From Corticium candelabrum (lineage: Eukaryota; Porifera; Homoscleromorpha; Homosclerophorida; Plakinidae), in NCBI RefSeq assembly GCF_963422355.1, contig NC_085096.1:6596717-6660716 (forward strand): a stretch of DNA of 64,000 nucleotides. Direction: 5' to 3'. The notes beneath the pieces were generated by a model that was not told the origin of the DNA, did not search any database, and was given only the letters and a program-made list of their open reading frames with translations. How positions within the stretch are numbered: position 1 is the first letter of the stretch; the number at the start of each line of letters is the position of its first letter. Below, piece after piece: positions 22,102 to 32,277 of the stretch. A program made the position numbers and the translations under genes.

Positions 22102-22401
22102 TTCGCTCGTTTATCTCTCTTCTCTAGGCTGCGTGTAGCTCCACTCGTGTCACCATGTAACATGCAATGTGCTCTTTAGACATACACTATAGGACTGATT
22201 GTATTGTGATATATGATCACTACTTATACAAGTGTATAATCTAATTACATCCTATTACAGGCACGAGGCAAGAGACTGCTGGTCTCATCAGCGTGGGACC
22301 GCCGGTGATGCGAAGTCAAAGCTGAAAGCGGCGACGGCCATAGGAAGCATCAGCATGAACAGGGAATTCAGCAAGAGGTTCGAACGAGAGAGTCAGAAGA
22401 T

Positions 22402-23052
22402 GTGGGCGCCGGGTGTCTTTTATCAAGGGATCAGTCGCAGTTTGCTTCCGTCCCTGACCTATCCCATTATAATCCTAGGGGATACTTAGTGTTGGATTCA
22501 GGAGAGAGAGTTCCTTTCGTCAGCAACGCCGGAATACGGAAGCGGACTAATCGTGCGGAGATGCCCATTGTTGAAGGAAGGGTGGGTAACACCAAGGTCG
22601 AGACGCTGCGAGACACTGGATGCAGTGGAGTGATCATCAAGCAGCAATTCGTAAGAGAAGATCAGTACACGGGAGAATACGGCTTTATCCAATTGGTCGA
22701 CAATACTGTCAGGAGAGTGCCGATAGCTCGTGTTGAAATTGACACTCCCTACTTGTCGGGTACAGTAGAGGCTTTGTGTTTACAAACCCCAATATGTGTT
22801 GTAATCATAGGCAACGTCCCAGGGGCGAGAAGAACAGAAGATCCAGATGCCAATCATCATTTGGCTGGAGTGGTGACCAGAGCTCAGGCGAGGTTGGGAA
22901 GTGACACTGTCCCATTGCGAGTTCCAGAAGCGAGGCAGTCGGTTAGAATAGACAGGGAGCGTTTGATGCAATTACAAAGGGGTGATTACACGATCAAGAA
23001 GTACAGGCAATTTAAAGCCCAAGACCAAGGGACAACAAGTTGTGACGTATGA
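22402..23052 (+). pseudogene. Gmr1-like protease region
   Basis: The frame reads through an aspartic protease with the catalytic TLRDTGCSGVIIK, then FIQLVDNTVRRVPIARVEIDTPY and VVIIGNVPGAR, which match the protease of the sister element at 44970-45272. The tail includes TRAQAR, a common linker before the integrase. The upstream linker from the zinc knuckle (22260-22400) is in another frame. It would cut the polyprotein. Confidence 0.8.
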
Positions 23053-25146
23053 AGTGAAGAATGACATCCTCTATCGATCATACGCTCATCCTAGAGTCAA
23101 TAGTGGAGTGCCAGTGAAGCAAGCGGTCGTGCCTAGACCGCTCCAAGAAAACTGCTGACAAAGTCTTCAGCAACTTCTATTGGCCTGGAGTGAGAAAAGA
23201 CGTGTCACAATTTTGCAAGTCATGCGAAGTTTGTGAGCGCACGGACAAGAAGGGAGATTGTGCCAGAGTACCGTTGCAGAGTACTCCTTTGATAGATGTT
23301 CCTTTCAAGAGAGTGGCAGTGGACTTAGTACGACCGATCTTCCCTCCTAGTAATGCTGGACACCGGTACATCTTGACGTTCATTGACTATGCTACCAGAT
23401 ACCCAGAAGCCATCCCACTTAAGACTATTAGTACCGAGTCGGTGGCTGAGGCTCTTGTTGGCATCTATAGCCGAGTGGGAGTGCCAGAGGAAGTGCTAAG
23501 TGACCTAGGCACCCAATTTATTTCTGATTGCATGAAAGAAGTCTCCCGATTGTTGAGTATACGCCAACTCACCACCACACCATACCACCCAATGTGCTAG
23601 CCTCGGCCTCCCAGACCCGTGTAGCGCCGATACAAAATCGTCCTCCACGGGTCTGGGATGGTACCGCCTCTTCTCAATATATTGCGGTTGGTCCTAGGAC
23701 CAGCATTAGTGTTCAGTTTCATAAATGCATACCTTTCCAATTACGGCCGTAATACAAGAACGACGAAGACATGTCGCGCAAGAACATCGTGTCGCATCCT
23801 GCTGCACGGGTACCTTTGTGTTTACAGTAGCTACGGTTTTATCATTTGTGTGTTAGTAGGGAACGCGAACGGGACGTTAGGAAGCACTTTCTTTACTAGT
23901 GGTGCCGCGGACGCGATCGGCATGTGTCTGATCGCCGTGAATCCGCTGCGAGTAGCTGCTAGTCGCGCGTGGAGCTTCGAATTCGCGATGAAAATTTGCG
24001 ATGCGCGCATCCGCTGTGACTCGATCGTCCGGATTCGATGCGACTTGCCGCGAAATCGCGACAAAAGTTCGCTGTGAATTCTCCGCAAGACTCTGTGTAG
24101 TAGACGTGATCATGAAGTCGTTGAGAATGCAGCTGGCTGGCTAGTGTAGATGTCGAAGCATCGGTTCGAACGAACGGCTCTACTAGGTGTCGTTACTGCC
24201 GTTGACAGGCGCAGAATACAAACCACGACGTGTAGGGACGTGAGTTTGCGTGAAGAGCGCACTACAAGTCGTCGTTTGTGTACAGTGTAGTCTTTGGTAG
24301 ACAGCAGATAGGCATGAGATGTCTTCGTTGAATACAGCTGTAATTGGAAAGGTATGCATTATGAAACTGAACACTAATGCTGGTCCTAGGACCAACCGCA
24401 ATATATTGAGAAGAGGCGGTACCATCCCAGACCCGTGGAGGACGATTTTGTATCGGCGCTACACGGGTCTGGGAGGCCGAGGCTACCAATGTGCATGGTC
24501 TGGTGGAGAAGTTTAATGGCACACTGAAGACAATGTTAAGACGCTTGTGTACGGAAAAGCCTAGGCAGTGGAACTGGTACATAGACGGACTCTTATTTGC
24601 GTATCGAGAAGCACCTCACGAGTCTACAGGGTTTTCGCCCTTTGAACTGATTTATGGACGGACAGTGCGGGGTCCTATGCGTATTCTTCGCCACCTATGG
24701 ACACAAGAAGTAGATGATATGGACGTGCGGACGAGCTAACCAATACGTTACCGAGCTAAGAGAGACTCGAGGACACGTTACGGATAGCTCGCGAGGAGCT
24801 GCAGAAGGCCCAGCGACACCAGAAAAGGTATTACGATCTGAAAGCTAGACATCGCGAACTGTCGGTGGGTGATTTGTCAAAGCCCTTGTTCTTCTACCTA
24901 CGGACACGAACAAACTATTAATGAAATGGAAGGGGCCCTATGTAGTGAAGGAGAGTCGGATTGAATGACTATAGAATTGACGTCGGGTGCAAAACCAAAG
25001 TGTATCACATCAATCTTCTGAAGAGATTCCACGAACGGGAGAAGGAAGCATTTTGTTCCATGGAAGAACACAAGGGAGGACCAGTGTTAAACACCGTTTG
25101 TTCCGCTGTCATTGAAGCAACGGAAAGGGTGACGGAGAAGCAGTGA
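23053..25146 (+). pseudogene. Gmr1-like integrase, interrupted
   Basis: Pieces in order: the linker and broken H2C2 zinc module (23053-23300; only FYWPGVRKDV and CKSCEVCERT are clear, the His pair is lost), the core with the first D in RVAVDLVRPIFPP and DYATRYPEA, the second D in VLSDLGTQFISDCM, then YHPMC at the foldback insertion (23598-24485). The core resumes with GLVEKFNGTLK carrying the E, LLFAYREAPHESTGFSPFELIYGR (24491-24739), and a GPY-type tail LLMKWKGPYVV and VYHINLLKRFH (24930-25080). Several single-base shifts separate the pieces. Confidence 0.8.
23598..24485. mobile_element. Foldback/MITE-like element with hairpin-bearing TIRs and 9-bp TSD
   Basis: Inverted repeats of about 165 bp (23598 on; ending 24485) start TAGCCTCGGCCTCCCAG. 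The 9 bases CCAATGTGC occur directly on both sides (23589-23597; 24486-24494), a target duplication in the integrase gene of the host element. Each TIR itself contains a hairpin with a 12-bp stem CCCAGACCCGTG / CACGGGTCTGGG. The interior of about 560 bp has no recognisable coding. A 9-bp duplication suggests Mutator-like or a similar superfamily; the transposase source is unknown. Confidence 0.85.
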
Positions 25147-26350
25147 TCAACGATGAGTTGCTTGACTTGTGCACTTGCTTGGCTACTGAGACCTTTGAGG
25201 ACGTAAAATATGGGAGCAAGCTAAGTTTCGATCAGGTGTCGGAAGCGAGACTGGTAAAGGAATTTGACTGCGTGTTTACAGATCTTCCTGGAACAACGAA
25301 TTTGACGGAACATCGCATACGGTTGACGGCTGATCTGCCAGTGCGCGGTAAACCATACGTCGTCCCCTATAGTGTACGCAAGTCTTTGCAAGAGGATATC
25401 CAAAGGATGATAGACATGAACGTCATACGCCCGTCGGAGTCGCCGTACTCATCGCCTGTCGTCGCGGTTCGCAAACGTGACGGAACCAACCGCATATGCA
25501 TTGACTACCGCCGGCTCAACCGTATTACGTTACCTGATTCCGAACCAATGACATCTATGCTCGCACTAACACAAAACTTTGGGAAGAGTAAATATTTCTC
25601 TAAACTCGACCTGAGCAAGGGGTATTGGCAAATTCCTGTAGCCAAAGAAGACGTCTATAAAACGGCTTTCGTTACTCCAGACGGATGTTATCTGGTACAA
25701 CTCTGGTGCGAGCCACGAGGAAGCTTTTCCAGGGGCTGGCCGCAGTTGACTCATACGTGGACGATTGAATCGTTCATGCCACTACATGGCAGGAACATAT
25801 GGTCGCTCTTCGAGAAACGTTGGACCGGATTGCGAAGGCAGGGTTGACAATCCGACCATCAAAGTGTCCAATTGGGGCCGAGTCTCTGGATTTATCGGGC
25901 ATCACATCGGCAAGGGGATCATCGAACCCGATGAAGAAAACATACGCAAGGTACGTGATGCACCGCGACCGAAGACGAAGAAAAACGCAGTCACCAGCAA
26001 GCCAGTGCTACATCTACCAGACCACCATTAATTCTATACGCTACGAGTTGATGCGTCCGAAGTTGGTATTGGGGCTGTTCTGCTCCAAGAGCACGATAAC
26101 AGCTTGTTCCCGGTTGGATATCGGAGTAAAAAGCTGACGTCCGCTGAAAGAAGGTACTCCACAATCGAAAGGGAATGCCTCGCCGTGATATGGGCGATCA
26201 GGAAGTTTCACCCTTACTTGTACGGACGTGAGTTCCGGATTCAAACGGATCAACAACCGCTCCAATACCTGAACAGGACAAAGTACATAAACGACCGTAT
26301 CATGCGCTGGGCCCTGTATTTGCAAGGATTCAACATGAAGATCGAAACTA
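25143..26350 (+). pseudogene. Gmr1-like reverse transcriptase-RNase H, broken
   Basis: The RT frame 25143-25847 has DLPVRGKPYVVPYSVRK, NRICIDYRRLNRITLPD and LDLSKGYWQIPV. A catalytic YVDD is readable near 25752 but in another frame and followed by TGA. The rest continues in shifted frames with KCPIGAESL and, from 26104, RNase H pieces YSTIERECLAVIWAIRKFHPYL and QTDQQPLQYL. The RNase H ends at the TTAA insertion site at 26351 and its last residues (ADFLSRR and stop) resume at about 28506-28550, beyond the Kolobok element. Confidence 0.8.
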
Positions 26351-26550
26351 TTAAAGGGAGGGTGACATGCAAAAATCGCTACCTATTTTATAACTTAGAA
26401 ACGTTGCTTTGCCATTCAAATGAATGCATGAATTTTTTTAGAATTTTTAGCTAATGTTCTAAGGTCTAAAACGTAGGTTTTTTCGGTGACCATTGACCAC
26501 GCCTTCCGCCTTCCGATTAGTTTGAGGCGTGTACGTTGTGACATCACAAG

Positions 26551-27433
26551 TTGAACGGAAGTCGCGTAAGGCTTTTCCAGACGCAGGAAGAACATAGTCC
26601 AAGTCAATCTAGCATCGACTCTGCCAGCTTAGATTTGAGTTACAGCAGGTCGTCGTTGAATAGCAGTAGTTCCGACACATTTCAGGAGGAAATTATAGCT
26701 TCTGGAGGCATTGTAGAGCCTTACCAGTACGAGCCTGTGGAAAGCGAAAACCGCTCATCTTCTCACAGTCCGGCCAATGATGGCACGCAAAACGATGAAA
26801 GACTTCAGAATTTAGACTGGTAAGCATGATTGCAGTAGCTTTGTGATCGCTTTCCGCTTGTTTTTGCGAGTGTTTACACTTGACGTCTGTCTGTCGTCAC
26901 GTGGCCGTACACCAGGAAACCAGAGAGTACAGGAATCGTTTGACAAGCTTATCTTTACCTTTAGTAGCCAATCATGATTCACTTATAGCAATATCATGTC
27001 TGGTCACGGCAGAAAAATGATGTATACCTTTTAGGGTCCTGATATACAGCTGCATGACGTCATACCTTTCACGTGCAACCTCGAGTACAAATAGTTGTGT
27101 TGAAATGAAGGTGCAGCTGTGGACAGTGCGAAGTTATGCCTACAGTAGATGAATGTGTGTGCTGTTGCGAGTATGACAACATTGAAAGGAAACTGGAAGA
27201 AAGTATAACATCATGCAAGTGTATCACAGAGCACGAAGGATTTGAACCAGTCTGCCTGAATGTGTGGGTCCTTCAAACAGCGTACTTTCAATATCAGCAG
27301 GAGCATGGTCATGATGATGAAGATGAAACTCCACAGGAGTAAGTAGTTTTAGAATTTATTGTTGACTCCAAAACTTGTACATGCATGCATGTGTAATTCT
27401 CTAATTTATAGGTACATTCGCACAAGTTGTTAG
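26551..27433 (+). CDS. P2X7 cytosolic (ballast)-type zinc/cysteine domain protein
   Basis: Three exons are supported by splice sites: open frame to 26819 (donor CTG|GTAAGC), 27111-27338 (acceptor AAATGAAG, donor GGA|GTAAGT), 27412-27433 (acceptor TTTATAG, stop TAG). The junctions keep one frame. Exon 1 is Ser-rich and disordered with EEIIASGGIVEPYQYEP and ends LQNLDW. Exon 2 gives CSCGQCEVMPTVDECVCC, then CKCITEHEGF and VCLNVWVLQTAYFQYQQ, the cysteine-rich core seen in the P2X7 receptor tail and in many invertebrate proteins. There is no channel domain. The start codon is not visible, since exon 1 opens without an ATG in frame. The protein stops soon after YIRTSC, shorter than the usual domain, which continues with an aromatic-rich stretch. 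Confidence 0.7.
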
Positions 27434-27453
27434 TCAGTAATCAAACTATCCTG

Positions 27454-28263
27454 TCACTCACCCCTGGAGACAGTTTTTGGCTTTACTTGAACTCTGACAT
27501 TTACTGTGGATCTGCGTGGAATATCCTGTAGGCATACTGCCTGTACACCAATATCTGCATGAGTTGCACTCTTCTCACTCTCATTGTCTTCACTGTCTTG
27601 CCAAGTAGATTCCATTTCTGTTTCTCTTTCCACAGGTGCTTTGGAGTGCTGACAATTTCCTGTAGAAGCTGCAAAGTAAACGCATAAAAATCAGTCTAGA
27701 CTGCAGCGAAGCCTCGCCGTTGTGTTCACACTTCAAGCCTAAGGCTACTAACCACACTTCTAGCAACACGCCTACTGCAAATCACACGTTGAGGTGCATT
27801 CACAATGCAACACTTCTATAAATTGTCAATACGACGTTACACAATAGCTACATACCCTAGCTCTTTGTCTCTTCTCATATGCTCCCCTCTTGCTTGTCAA
27901 CTCACTCTCACCGCCAGTGGACGTTCGTTTCCGTGTTCGTTCCAAAGACATAGCTGACGATCCAGAGGCGCCTGTTCTCAAATTCGCTCTGACAAAATGC
28001 GTTGGAACGACGTCTGGCTTCAGGCGTGCTCGCCTGGCGATGCCAAACGATGAGGCCAAAAGATGATCGGTTTCAAAACAGTCCTCTGTAAAGTGGTCGC
28101 TGCATAGAACCGAATACCGTGAAGGCCAATTCCATTTGTCTCTAGTCCTCTGTACTGCTTCTGTCCATCGCTTTCGAAGAACTGGGTCTTGTGGGAAAGA
28201 AAACAAGCTGACTTGGTCGCTGTGTGAGTTAGAACAGCCAGCCGCAACACATCGCTTCACCAT
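27454..28263 (-). CDS. THAP-domain protein
   Basis: Exon 1 (28263-27856) starts with MVKRCVAAGCSNSHSD and has the full THAP pattern: C5, C10, DPVLRKRWTEAVQR, W, CSDHFTEDCFE and a final VPTHF, a C2CH zinc-coordinating DNA-binding domain of about 90 residues. A Ser/Arg-rich stretch follows. A donor GG|GTATGT lies at 27856-27855, and a second exon (27668-27454) seems to encode an acidic linker and a tail with VRVQVKPKTVSRG. The frame across this junction does not fit the visible sites, so the C terminus is tentative. THAP domains serve as DNA-binding modules of P-element and Kolobok transposases. Here it may bind the element's ends. Confidence 0.8.
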
Positions 28264-28608
28264 TGTAGACCTGATTTACTTCTGCGCGAGCAGTTTCCGT
28301 TCAACTTGTGATGTCACGACGAACACGCCTCAAAATTGCCGGAAGATGAAAGGCGGAGCCAAATAATAGCCAAAAGAACCCTCGTTTTAACCCTTAGAAC
28401 ATTAGCTAAAAATTCTAAAAAAATTCATGCATTCATTTGACTGTCAAAGCAACGTTTCTAAGTTATAAAATAGGTAGCGATTTTTGCATGTCACCCTCCC
28501 TTTAAGGGACGAGAAAACAATGCAGCTGACTTTTTGAGCCGACGATTGACAACGTTGATAATGAAGATGGAGCAGAAACTTGTGAAGTTTCGACTGGAGA
28601 GGGTGTGG

Positions 28609-28858
28609 TGTAACACGAGTCTAACGAGAAGCCACAGTCTGACTTTTGGGTTACCAAATTAGGGAATTTTGGGTGGGGTTAACTAATGACTGGGGTAGGA
28701 TTGCTATATATACGCCGGTTGTGTAGAGTGAATTAGTGTGTGATTTGGAAGTTGTGGTGACTAAGCACGTAAGGTGTGTGTGTATCATCGACCCAGATCG
28801 TCGTCGAACGTCGTAGCGTGGCACGCATTTTCGCATATCCTTTGAGAAGACCGTTACA
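28609..28858 (+). repeat. 3' LTR of Gmr1-like element 1
   Basis: After the RNase H stop and a purine-rich tract (GGAGAGGGTGTGG) comes a 250-bp block with TGTAACACGAG..GACCGTTACA ends and an internal TATATATA. No partner LTR was found upstream because the element is truncated. Confidence 0.6.
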
Positions 28859-29277
28859 TGTTCATCTGTGCAGTACTACAGGTACAAAGGTCAAAGTACG
28901 CCTCCTCACATCTTGTTGACGTCACGTCTTGGAACAAATTAGAGTTTCTACAGCCGTATTTATCACGTAATTGCAAGAGGTAACGTGTTGGATGCTTCAC
29001 AGTAACCTACAGGTAGCAGAAACCAGCAAAACGTAAGCGATTTACTTCGCATAGTGTAACACACGTTAGGCCTCGCGGTCCCAGTTCATTGTTGCGCGGC
29101 TAATTTACAAAACGGTATTTTTCTAGGTGATCGGACGCGATCTGTCTCGCCAAACATAGATATTTTCATACGTCTAAAGTTATACGGCAAGCTACAAGTG
29201 CCAAAAATTGGTTTGCCAGGGTGTGCATGGGCGGCATTTTCTGAAGCCTTTTTCGCAATTGGCCCACGGACTAAAAA

Positions 29278-29349
29278 AAAACATTTAGCCCAAGTTGACA
29301 TGATTATATTGTGTTGCCATACTGGGCCACCGCCAAACTTGCAGGTCAG
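29278..29349 (-). pseudogene. RLE-type retrotransposon fragment (CCHC region)
   Basis: The peptide LTCKFGGGPVWQHNIIMSTW closely parallels the knuckle region LLTCKSGGGPVWTHETLSS of the intact element at 3.5-6.7 kb. Surrounding sequence is decayed. The neighbouring bases TTGGCCCACGGACTA (minus-strand side, about 29262) recur at about 61736 next to another fragment of the same kind. Confidence 0.55.
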
Positions 29350-29724
29350 ATAGACAGACAGACTACAACTCAGAGAGCAGCGGCAACCAGAAGATAAAAT
29401 CTGAATATCAAAAGGTACGACCAGGAGCTCTTGCCTGGAGGTTTTTGACCAACATTTGTGCCTATATCTTTCGAACATTTTGGCTGTTGGGAGAGAAAGC
29501 TGGGGAGTATTTGAAGAAGCTGTCACAGCTATCGATGGCTAACTAAACACCTAGACAAAAATTCCTGTTTGTTACAATAGCTGGTGAAAAGATTGTTGGC
29601 ATATCCAGATATATTAAGTATCACATTAATTAAAGACATCCAAAGAACAACCTCAATTTTGTTCGGTAATTGAAGTGAGAGTTAAGAGAAATACAGTGCT
29701 CTTGGAAGATCAAAATGTAATGCC

Positions 29725-29870
29725 ATGGCGAATGTCACAGACCATATATATACTGCAGGTAAACTCGTTTGGCTGTCTTTACCCTACACTCCACCTAATG
29801 GCAAATGTCACAGACCATACATATACTGCAAGCAAACTCTATTGGTTGTCTGCCGTAATTACACTTCACC
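29725..29870 (+). repeat. 73-bp direct tandem duplication
   Basis: ATGGCGAATGTCACAGACC at 29725 and ATGGCAAATGTCACAGACC at 29798 begin two similar copies, both ending near CACCTAATG. Confidence 0.7.
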
Positions 29871-31007
29871 TAATGATGTCATAATTGGCCATAGAATTAT
29901 CTCAATGGAACAGAGAACATCATGCCAGTGGTCTACAGTGGCTGTTTTTGACGAGAGAACAACAAGAGCAGGTAGAACTTTCAAATATAAGACCAAAATA
30001 GCACTTCAAATAGTTTCTATGTGGATCAACTGGGTGAATGATAAAGTAATTAAGTAATTAATGGTGCATGGCTTTGCTGCTATGGTGAGCAGTACAACTT
30101 TATTCAAAATATTACTATCATTATGCCTTCTCGTAAAATAATTAGTCACTTCAGTAATTAGAAAATATCGAAATAGCTGGTATTGCAGGGATTTCGAGAA
30201 TTCTCATATAATACTTTTCTCTACATGTCCCTGAGGTTGTGTCGTGATGGCAAGAGACCACTTTGGTGGAAATGGCATAAAGTAGGCTTTCTGATCTCTG
30301 TTGCCATTCCCTTTTGTATACATTAACTTTTAAATAACACTTTTGCATCAGGAAGTCAAAAATTTTCAGTATGTCGTAGTTACGACACAAGTTCATCTTC
30401 CTGGTCACTGGACGATTTGGTAAAACTTCATTATTTGTAAACATAACATGAAATTTTCATACACTTGCTACATTGTAGGTTCTGGATATCAAGACGGCTT
30501 AAATCAAGTACCTTGATTCATTTCAACCAAACCAAACCAATTATACAGTTGTAGCACTCATTCAGTATAGCTTTGCAATGAACTTAGCTAATCTGTGTTA
30601 ATTATTGACACAAAACCTTTGTTTGACACAGAGTTCTTACGATGTGAAGCAGCAAAATACTGGGAGGTAAAGAGCTGGTATGCACGTCGAAGCCATTGGC
30701 ATGGTTGCTGTTCTATCGCCATCTTCTAAATACTGCACTGAAATTAAAGTAGATGATGGTAGCTGCTGAACAGTTTCGGCTGCAGCTGCATACTGCAGGA
30801 TGGCAGACAAGGCAGAAATTGGTTCTACATAGGGGAAATTTAACAAATGCAAAGGTACTCGGTCCTCCGTATTGGTAAGTCACAGCATTTCCAACACAAA
30901 GTATGATTCTAACAGCTATTAGAAACATGACTAAAAAAGACCTCAAAGGCTAATTAGCTAAATAAATCAACAGTGCAACACGACACGACTCAATTAGTTA
31001 ACCAATA

Positions 31008-31092
31008 TTACATAACTAGAACGCAACCACCATCCAACGTTACTTCTTTCTATTACATAACTAGAACGCAACCACCATCCAACGTTACTTCT
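31008..31092 (+). repeat. 45-bp direct tandem duplication
   Basis: ATTACATAACTAGAACGC.. begins at 31008 and again at 31053. The two copies are identical over about 40 bp and lie in an intron of the HECT gene. Confidence 0.85.
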
Positions 31093-31803
31093 CTTTAGCT
31101 AATTAGAGTAGTGGTTGCCAAGCTGTTGAACAACTGTGTGGTTGCCATGTTGGAAATGAGTCTATCAAGCTTGACCTTCCTCTTAAGATCTGAAGGCTTA
31201 TGCAAGAACAAACATTGCAAAGGAGGGTAAAGCTTGATAGTGTAGTATTGCACTTACCGTTTCGGACGACAATTTCTTTGTCGTTACTTAAGAATTGCTG
31301 GAAAAATATCTGAGCTCTTGTCTGTGCTTCTGTCGCTGGCCTGTTAATACTCAGTATTTTTTGCATTCTAAGAAGGTAGGGTTTAAACATGTCAGAAGAA
31401 CACCTGAAAGTATGTAGACTAAGAGCTCACTTCTCCAGTGTCAAGTGTGTTTCTTGGAACACAAGAAGATACATCGTACATGTCTTTTGGACTGCAAGAG
31501 ATGTAGAATGTTCATTGAAGCAAGGCCTTCTCTGAGGTGCTCAATTGCTGTTTTGCGCTTGAACACCAGCTCATTCACTACAAGGCTTTGCAAAATTGCC
31601 TCACGTTGCTCAAACGATATATTATGCATCCATCCACTTGCAGAGACTGCATCAATGACATCTAGTCTCACTGACAGTTGCTGAAATACAGCTATTGTGT
31701 TTGCTCATTGCATCTATAAGAACATCGGTAAACCAAACAGACCATCTAAAGTTGTGTCTAAATCCCTTTAGGTTAATTAATATGATATGTACGTACATTA
31801 CTA

Positions 31804-31807
<4 letters not shown>

Positions 31808-31873
<66 letters not shown>

Positions 31874-31912
31874 AGGGAGAGGGAGAGATGAGAGGGAGAG
31901 GGAGAGGGAGAG
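31808..31912. repeat. Compound (TG)n(AG)n and GGGAGA microsatellite
   Basis: About 15 TG units run into AG units and then GGGAGA hexamers. It lies in an intron of the HECT gene. Confidence 0.95.
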
Positions 31913-32121
31913 ATGAAAGAGTGAGTGAGGAGTTGTGATTACCTTTTTCTAAGTTGAATAAAAGTGTGTGAGTTATCATGTACATCAAAACTTCAGATGC
32001 TCCAAAGAAACCACAGGCGAAACTTCACCAAGCCCAAAAAGTTGTTGAGCTTAACCAGGTTTACAACAGTGTGACAAAAGTGACTAGTTAATTATGTGTT
32101 TACTTATTTGGTTCAAATAAA

Positions 32122-32277
<156 letters not shown>

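Larger units (their letters stand above)
17895..22259 (-). mobile_element. Ty3/Gypsy LTR retrotransposon, gag to integrase
   Basis: A nearly complete coding set in the order gag, zinc knuckle, protease, RT, RNase H, integrase. A candidate primer binding site TGGTGACACGAGTGG lies at 22141-22155 (minus strand), directly after a TGTTACA that would end the 5' LTR. A purine-rich tract GGGGAGGGT lies beyond integrase near 18005-18015. I could not match two LTR copies by eye, so outer borders are approximate. The left edge adjoins the older Gypsy remnant and the right edge adjoins the truncated Gmr1-like element at 22260. Confidence 0.75.
26355..28501. mobile_element. Kolobok/T2-type transposon, TTAA target site
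   Basis: Inverted repeats of roughly 108 bp begin AGGGAGGGTGACATGC on both ends and are flanked by TTAA (26351-26354 and 28502-28505). TTAA plus AGGG ends match the T2/Kolobok group (TTAAAGGRR), whose proteins commonly carry THAP domains; this one does. It sits in the RNase H of the Gmr1-like element. The 2.1-kb interior carries two convergent spliced genes, a P2X7-type domain gene (plus) and a THAP gene (minus), but no recognisable transposase core, so it is probably non-autonomous. Confidence 0.85.
22260..28858 (+). mobile_element. Gmr1-like Ty3/Gypsy element 1, 5'-truncated
   Basis: Coding remains appear in the order zinc knuckle (GHEARDCW, cut at its first half at 22260), protease, integrase, RT, RNase H, 3' LTR. 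Integrase ahead of RT is the Ty1/copia-like order, known within Ty3/Gypsy for the Gmr1 group. The element is split twice: by a foldback element (23598-24485) in the integrase and by a Kolobok-type element (26355-28501) at the end of RNase H. The 3' LTR is at 28609-28858. The 5' LTR and most of gag are absent; the neighbouring Gypsy abuts the break. Confidence 0.8.
28859..30636. other. No intact gene; one retrotransposon scrap
   Basis: Apart from the fragment at 29278-29349 and a 73-bp duplication at 29725-29870, I see no coding or RNA feature here. Confidence 0.5.

Noticed and set aside
22156..22259. Complete 5' LTR of the minus-strand Gypsy element (TGTAATAGG..TGTTACA)
   Set aside because: The ends look right and a primer binding site follows, but I could not find a convincing matching copy at the other side (17.9-18.0 kb), so LTR length is left open.
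23658..24113. Open frames inside the foldback element
   Set aside because: Overlapping on both strands, no domain, and they run into the inverted repeat.
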